Shown here: positions 58,099 through 64,000 of the stretch, piece after piece
How positions within the stretch are numbered: the first letter of the stretch is position 1
Layout of the letters: each line of letters starts with the position of its first letter
Assembly (NCBI GenBank): GCA_013368315.1
Contig: JAACJM010000023.1
Span: forward strand, 124,001-188,000
Reading direction: 5' to 3'
From: Tetrapyrgos nigripes
Lineage: Eukaryota; Basidiomycota; Agaricomycetes; Agaricales; Campanellaceae
DNA: 64,000 nt
Position numbers and translations under genes: made by a program
Notes under the pieces: generated by a model
Told to the model about the DNA's origin: nothing
Database searches by the model: none
Seen by the model: only the letters and a program-made list of their open reading frames with translations

Positions 58099-58614
58099 GG
58101 TTGTACACGTTCGGAGTAAATGGTTGTGTCACTCACTATATATGCTTCCAGTCGGCAAAATATGGATGATTACCCTTCGGAGTCGCTATCGAAGAGCCCA
58201 AAGCTCACACATTTTCCTCGTTCATGTAGCTTCGTGTATATCAACCCAAGCGCTTCTGCTTCGCTGACACGAGTCCTTTTAAAGTTGATCAAAATGATCT
58301 ATCACGCCCAGTGATTGCCCTCATTGATAGCTAGCACATCTGCCATTTCAAGCTGTTGAAATGTGCGACTTTCCTTTTGATTCACGTTCGGATCCATTCA
58401 CACACCATGTCAAAGCCAGCTTCCCTGGGCGCCTACAGTTACCCGAAGCACGAATAGATAACGTTCGATTCTTATTCAATTCAATCCAATTCATAAAGAG
58501 TACAAAAACGACGGAGACTACTTACTACTAACACACGAATTCATTCTTCCATTTTCCCATTTTTCCGAGTTGAGTCCAAGCCTCAACTAAACTTCTAAAC
58601 TTCTGATCCTTACC
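58099..58614. promoter_or_regulatory. 5' flank of the membrane-protein gene
   Basis: No coding signal is seen here. It lies between the membrane-protein start and the end of the AAA fragment, both on the minus strand. No clear TATA box was found. Confidence 0.25.
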
Positions 58615-58950
58615 CTAATCCCCAGCCCCATTCGCCCTAACCTTCTCAAACTCCTTCATGAACCCCTCCATCCCATCCAACGTAGCCATAAAATGCTCCA
58701 AACACAACCTCTCTCCCTTCCCTGCAGCCATACTCTGAGCTGTCTTCACTGCGTTTTTGTTTCATTGGGCGAGGGTTCTAATTTGATCGGGGGTTATACC
58801 ACCAGAGTGGGACTCGGAGGACTCGTAGGAACCACTGGACGCCAAAGCTAAAGCCCCGATTTTTCGAAGAAATGCAGTCCAGACTTCGATCTTGGATTGG
58901 AAGGGGAGTTCGTGGAAGTGCAGTGCGACGTGGATACGAGAGAGGACTGT
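58615..58950 (-). pseudogene. C-terminal fragment of an AAA-type ATPase
   Basis: Read on the minus strand from an acceptor-like TTAACAG: LSRIHVALHFHELPFQSKIE, VWTAFLRKIG, a Ser-rich insert, ITPDQIRTLAQ, stop TGA (58762-58764), NKNAVKTAQSMAAGKGERLC, MEGFMKEFEKVRANGAGD, stop. The SRIHVALHY.EL and K(N)AVKTAQSLA blocks are those of the C-terminal lid of a large fungal AAA ATPase family. The NGRQI-like sensor segment expected before KNAV is deleted, and the Walker motifs and N-terminal part are absent. A truncated, dead remnant. Confidence 0.65.
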
Positions 58951-59430
58951 TAATTACTGTACCTCCAGTAACGATTTCGTTAATTTTGTTGAAAAGCTTT
59001 TCGACTTTTTCGGTACCCAGAGCAAGCCACAGTCTCCCTATAGCCAGGAGGGTGGCCGGACGCCCCTGTCTGGCCCCCAGCATTGTAGCAGACTTAGGGT
59101 TAGGGTTACTAGGGGGTTCCTAATATACTTATCTACTGTACTAGCTGTATCTTGGCGGTCTCTATAACCGGATGGATCTACAGCAGCTTAAACGCGCTGC
59201 GAGCTCGTCCTACCCGGAAGTGGTTGATCCCGGGACAATGATGTACTACATATAGTAGCGGGTATGAGAAATTTGCGGACACCCATATTTTCATTGCTAT
59301 GGACTTATTCCTTGTCAAAACCATTGTTCCTCTTAGTTTATGGGATAGTACGAACATTCCTACCACCTGCTATGAATAATAAGAATGATGGCCTTTTGTG
59401 CAGGCACCCTTTACAGAAATTGGCTATTCC
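58951..59430. other. Spacer with short telomere-like tract
   Basis: It holds TTAGGGTTAGGGTTACTAGG at 59094-59113 and otherwise no supported gene. A minus frame reading QGRPATLLAIGRLWLALGTE is unassigned. Confidence 0.4.
59094..59116 (+). repeat. Telomere-like (TTAGGG) tract
   Basis: Two exact TTAGGG units followed by a degenerate one. Too short to prove a telomeric origin. Confidence 0.5.
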
Positions 59431-59431
59431 C

Positions 59432-60336
59432 AGAAATTACAATGAGTACAAATTATTATGAAGCTATTACAATGTATTATCTTGTAGAAACATGCTAAGA
59501 CATGACCCTAATACCATCAATTGTTTGATATTCAAAGTTGAAAAGTGCAAATGCTGGCAGCAAGCATCTTAAAGCACTTGAGATGCGTGAGAAACATTTT
59601 TAGTGTCTTCAGTGTCGCAATTTCACAGAGAGATTGACTCATGAGGGTGTAGGAATCTTCTCTTGGTATCCTGTAGAGAGATTATCTGTGGAAAAATATC
59701 AAAAACAAATTTGTGGCTGTGCTTATCCCACTTTTTTGAAGATGTTTACACTTTGTGGACAGCAGATATAAGACCTTGAATGCATCAGTCTTGTAACTGA
59801 CACTCCTGAGGTGCTTTCTCAGGTGTCCACAAGGTGTCCACAAGGTGTCTGCAAGGTGTCTGCAAGTGCACAGCCAAATAACAATGAGTACAAATTATCT
59901 TGAAGCTATTACAATGTCATATCTTGTAGAAACATGCTAAGACATGACCCCAATACCATCAATTGTTTGATATTCAAAGTTGACAAGTGCAAATGTTAAA
60001 ATCACCAAGAGTACAAATTATCTTGAAGTTATTACAATGTATATCTTCCAGAAATATGCTAAGACATGTTCCTAATACCACCAATTATTTGATATTCAAA
60101 ATTGACAAGTGCAGATGCTGGCAGTAGGTATCTCAAAGCACTTGAGAATGTGTGAGAAACATTTTGAGTGTCTTCAGCATTGCAATTCCACAATGAGATT
60201 GACTCATGAGGGTGTAGAGATCTTCTCTTAGTATCCTGTAGAGAGATTACCTGTGGAAACATATCAGGAAAAAAAAGCTTATCCCACTTTTTTGAAGATT
60301 TTTACACTTTGTGGACATCAGATACAAGACTTTGAA
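59432..60336. repeat. Tandem repeat, three units of unequal length
   Basis: ACAATGAGTACAAATTAT(C/T), GAAGCTATTACAATG, TAGAAACATGCTAAGACATG and CCATCAATTGTTTGATATTC begin units near 59432, 59876 and 59999. The middle unit is truncated to about 125 bp. Units one and three share the full 330 bp through TTTTGAAGA.TTTACACTTTG. Copies are about 85-90 percent alike by eye. Confidence 0.8.
59821..59866 (+). repeat. AGGTGTCCACA 11-bp array
   Basis: Four units AGGTGTC(C/T)(A/G)CA inside the first large repeat unit. Confidence 0.8.
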
Positions 60337-60925
60337 AGTGTCCCTAAGGTAAGATATACATTGGTATAGGAGATACAGTCTCATACAGTATTCTACAATC
60401 CTCTCTGCAGGGTGTCCGCAAATTTACCTATACCGATATAGTAGCTACATCGGGTTGCCTCCCTGACCCCCGGCGTATCAGTTCTTGGTCCGAGCCCGGG
60501 TAATACACTCCTCCTCCTCCTCCACTTTGCCGCCATTCTAGGTTTTACAGTCGATGATAAGATGGTCTCGCTTTTCGCATAGACGAGGATTGATGCAAGT
60601 CTTGTCGAAAGGCGTGGTTCTAAACGTGAATTATCAATCAAGAATTGGAAATTGGTCGTTGATAATGCTTACACGCTAGAGATACACTGGAAGGCGAAGG
60701 CTGGGAGAGAGAATGTCTGAGGATGAGGTGAGGATATTGGAGTCTGGTGATACTTACACATTTGTCCAGTGCCTTAGATCCCACAATTGCCCAAGACAGC
60801 GACTACGACGGCGTGGGCTTCAGTAATGATGAGACTGAGTCAGAATGATCATTCGCTATATCTATATTCTTTACTTAGTAAATTATCAGTTATACATTAC
60901 AAAGGTGTATGCGCAAAATTCTGTA
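60337..60925. other. Intergenic, no firm gene
   Basis: A minus-strand frame near 60393-60641 lacks recognisable motifs. Confidence 0.3.
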
Positions 60926-61258
60926 CATTCGAATATCTCATAATGCATAGACTTGGTTCCCGGATTTCCCTATGCATTATCAGATTTATGCAGTCTGAGA
61001 TTGAGCCTCTATTTTACCAAAAAAAAAGTTCTTGCTTCTGCTTCAGAATATGCATCTACAATCTGTTCAAATGACGTTGGATTGCATCCTGCTGCTTCAG
61101 TGGGTAAGATGCAGCATAACACCTTCACAGTGACTGGCCTTCTGGATTTTGGCTGACATCAGAAGTCTTGACTACATATCAGGACCTTGTTCTGGCAAAT
61201 CCTCATGCATTATCAGATTTATGCATTATGAGATAATGCAATATGAGATATTCGACTG
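60926..61258 (-). mobile_element. Fot1/pogo-like MITE, copy 2 (333 bp, inverted)
   Basis: Reverse-complement relative of 36981-37523 with an internal deletion of about 210 bp. The CAGTCGAATATC end is intact at the right (61258, followed by TA), and the left end has GTCG changed to TTCG. The shared centre includes GATGCAGCATAACACCTTCA and TTACCAAAAAAAAAGTTCTT. Confidence 0.75.
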
Positions 61259-61948
61259 TATTACTATTTTTACTGAAAGCGCACAGTAGTTTCTTATCCA
61301 TTGACGAAAATAATTACTGAGACTGAGTGTCGTGAAGGGCCAGGAAGGGCAAGCTAAGTAGGGCAGGAGACAACGGAATGAAGGATAACATGAAGCAAGA
61401 AGAGATAACGGGCTAAGGAATCAAAAATGAAAATGTCACACCTACGTTATCCACCCTGATCCCTTCAGTCTAAGTCGCAAGTGGGTGGGCTAAGAAGGAA
61501 GAGATGGATAACAGCTGGATTTTTTTAGTCGGAGGAGGGAGGAGTGTATGTACGAGCAGCGAGGTGTAGGTAGGGAGGAGTAGTTGATAGAAGAGTATGC
61601 GTGACACCGTCATTGTTGAAGCCGTCCTCGTTCCCAGGTGCAGAGGTAGGATCGACCGAGAGGGTAGTCATAGTAGCGAATAGCTTGAAAGGGTAGGTGA
61701 CAGATTGCAGCCCGCACGAGACAGATAGGCATGTGAACGAAAGAGAGAAGGTAAGGCAGCGAGAATGTAGATGTAGGTGACGATGGAAGATAGCTAGAAA
61801 TTGGACAAGGTGGGCAGGTACACTGAGCCGGCAACGCTGGCGGATGGTAGGAAGGAGATGAAAACTGTAACAAACAAAAGGTTACGTCACATTCCAAAAC
61901 AAAGCTCGGGAGTTTTAGGAATTTACGAACGGAAAAAGCAGGGGGCGA
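61259..61948. other. Intergenic, nothing recognised
   Basis: Purine-rich GGAGGAGGGAGG-like tracts but no supported gene. Confidence 0.35.
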
Positions 61949-61949
61949 T

Positions 61950-62070
61950 TCGACATAGCCACACGCGGAAATGGAGTGTAAAGAACTTGTCCTTCATTTC
62001 ATTTCAGCCTCGTAACATCATCTCACTGGGGTAAAGGGCCATCGCTTCGCGTGGCAAGTTACGAGGCCCT
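61950..62070. repeat. Two abutting TTACGAGGCC-family ends
   Basis: CATAGCCACACGCGGAAATG to CAGCCTCGTAA (61950-62015) is followed after about 10 bp by CTGGGGTAAAGGGCCATCGC, TTCGCGTGGCAAGTTACGAG, GCCC (62028-62070). Opposite ends of the family lie head to tail. Confidence 0.7.
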
Positions 62071-64000
62071 TTCACATACTTAGTATATCAAAAAGCACAA
62101 GTCTAATGTGTTGCAGCAGTCTCACTCATACAGATAGGGGTATGGGTATGCAAACCCACATTTACTGTTTGTAGTGCTAGTCCTGCCATACCAGCCACCA
62201 CTAAATATACTCTGACTTATAGATAGTGTATTTTAGACAATTTTCAGTACTCATTCTTGAGAATTGTCAGGCAGCCAAACACTAATGTCCTGCCACTGTA
62301 GAAATATCTGTCAAACTTACCAAAAGTGATTATCTGTCTGAAGGGTACAAACAGAACACCATAGTGGGATATTGACCTAGATAAATATGTATCCCGTTTG
62401 GCAAAACAACGGCCAGAGGATACAGGGAAAAAATACACAGGATTGGTGTGTAACTCGACGCACAAACGTCGTAGCAGTTTGTCCTTGAGAGGACAAATTA
62501 GAGGTCAACAATAATCAGGTCCTTTCGGACACTCCAGGGATGGCGGCCAGCCCACCCTGGTTCACATTGACCTCGGACCTAAGCAGATAAAAAACAAAAA
62601 CTGTCAGTTAGCGACGCGCGGGATTTTGAATAAAAAAGATCACGTGCCTGCCAGGAAAGGCAATGTGGCTGTGCACAAGTTGATGCCATCGGTTCATGCA
62701 CAGCCACACTTCTTCTAGTACCTACGGACTCTGTACCTTTTGCAGGTAGCCCATCTGTTCTCAAGTTTGTATTATGTATTTATTCTACACACCTATAGCT
62801 TAGAACTTACCACAAAATCAGATTTTTTCAATGAGTTCAGCCACAATTCTGAATGCTGCACGCATGTGAATGCAACATGACAACACATCAGAGACATTGT
62901 GGCTGCAAAAATACCGTACTTTAAAATCAGGCTTGGTAATCATGCTGTGGGGGTTTCAAAAAATAAACAAAAAGGAAAGAAGGAAATAGGAAGGGAGAAA
63001 GGGAGAAAGAGAACAAGGGCCTGTATATACTATACATCAATAGAGTGCGTAGACCTACCTTTGTAACTGATTTAATGGTGGGACAGTGATTAGAGTGCTC
63101 AAAGAAATGCTACAAACGGGTGACTGGGTCGCTTGTTGGAAGAAAACTGTCTAACCCGATTGGGATTTTTCCAAGGTTTTCAACTAGGTCAGTGACATCA
63201 TATCTTGCCAAAACGAGTTTTTTGGGCCTACTCGGAGGTTTCCGAGCACAGCATGTCTTACTTGCATAGGTGTTGTCATGTTGTCCTGCAACACTAGCAA
63301 TGCAACGGACGTGTTTTTAGATGAAGTCTTCATACCGTGCGGCAAATGGTACATTGAGGAAATTATAGTGATTAGTCTACGGCGGGTTTTCGGGTTCTGT
63401 GGAAAGTAGAACTGCGGACTGGCTCGAGTTTGGGATTGGAGACAGTATGTTTGATTTTTGGTTCTTGTCTGCCCAGGTGATGAATTGATGACTATCGTAC
63501 AGTACGTACTTGTTGCTTGTCATGTACATATAGATCAAATATGTTTATTGTCCTTATTTTTTTTCAATGTTCACATTCAGATGCGCAGATATTGTAATTG
63601 GGATGACAGTAGTAGAATATGTTGACCTTATGTGCTTTTGAGCACTGTCGAGAGTGCAAACCTACCGCAAAACTGAATGGCCAATGGCCATGTGGCATAC
63701 CTTCCAAATGTGGAAGCTTTGTCATTTGCCGAGTGATGCCAAGTGGGACATCCGACTAGGGCCCCACAGCATGATTAACAAGCCAAAATCATATAAAAAC
63801 TACTGAACGTAGTAGTATACTTTGTCTTTAGAAGTGATGAAGTCAGTTACGGAAATTTGGGTTTTGCTGATTTATATGTAGAAATATCAAGTCTCTATTC
63901 AATCTCATTGGTATGAATTCAATAGGTACTATGATATACTAACCAACTCAAACTCAGAGATCCCCTCAGCTCAACTCACAGAGGGACATAGTATCCAACA
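62071..64000. other. Intergenic to window end, nothing recognised
   Basis: Only short unsupported frames (for example 62244-62465 minus). No repeats of the families above were noticed. Confidence 0.35.

Noticed and set aside
59094..59116. True telomere or chromosome end
   Set aside because: Only two exact TTAGGG units, and sequence continues on both sides.

Overview
The window looks like a transposon-rich, gene-poor stretch of a basidiomycete (Agaricomycetes-type) nuclear genome. Genes have many 45-70 nt GT-AG introns. The recognisable proteins are families expanded in mushroom-forming fungi: a Plavaka-type transposase, a CxC2/KDZ transposase, a GCM zinc-finger transposase, DUF6698 and KOW-domain transposon proteins. 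Several kinds of short inverted-repeat elements also recur. I see no prokaryotic features, rRNA or CRISPR. Assignments rest on translated motifs and remembered family patterns; no database search was run.

Layout. 1.5-11.1 kb is a nested pair: a 7.0 kb Plavaka-like element (2773-9775, inverted ends, 2-bp TA duplication) sits inside the reading frame of another transposon, whose halves flank it (1540-2760 and 9776-11120). The inserted element carries a broken transposase and a DUF6698 gene. 11.4-19.2 kb holds small repeats, a peptidase fragment, a probable retrotransposon LTR with its polypurine tract (minus strand) and a 1.38 kb inverted-repeat element. 19.7-26.0 kb is a KDZ transposon block with a nearly complete CxC2/KDZ transposase (minus), an unknown proline-rich gene (minus) and a small basic coiled-coil gene (plus). 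26.1-27.1 kb has two tRNA-derived SINE-like units, the first split by a 361-bp MITE with a perfect 31-bp hairpin. 27.2-30.2 kb is a multi-exon gene of unknown function with two in-frame TGAs. 30.2-42.7 kb is nearly gene-free and holds minisatellites, a 1.5 kb element with 10-bp arrays, a Fot1/pogo-like MITE and a 1.07 kb element studded with splice-acceptor-like motifs. 42.7-53.0 kb appears to be one 10.25 kb transposon: a KOW-type gene (plus) and a very long GCM/DDE/peptidase gene (minus) inside matching inverted ends. 55.2-58.1 kb contains the only convincing host-type genes, a four-segment membrane protein and a truncated conserved fungal protein that overlap tail to tail. An AAA-ATPase fragment follows, then more repeats to the end.

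Across otherwise unrelated decayed genes the in-frame stops are almost all TGA, as expected from CGA-to-TGA change at methylated CpG. The transposon genes supply transposition functions for their own elements. Many small elements (a TTACGAGGCC family, SINEs, MITEs) have no protein and would depend on partners elsewhere.
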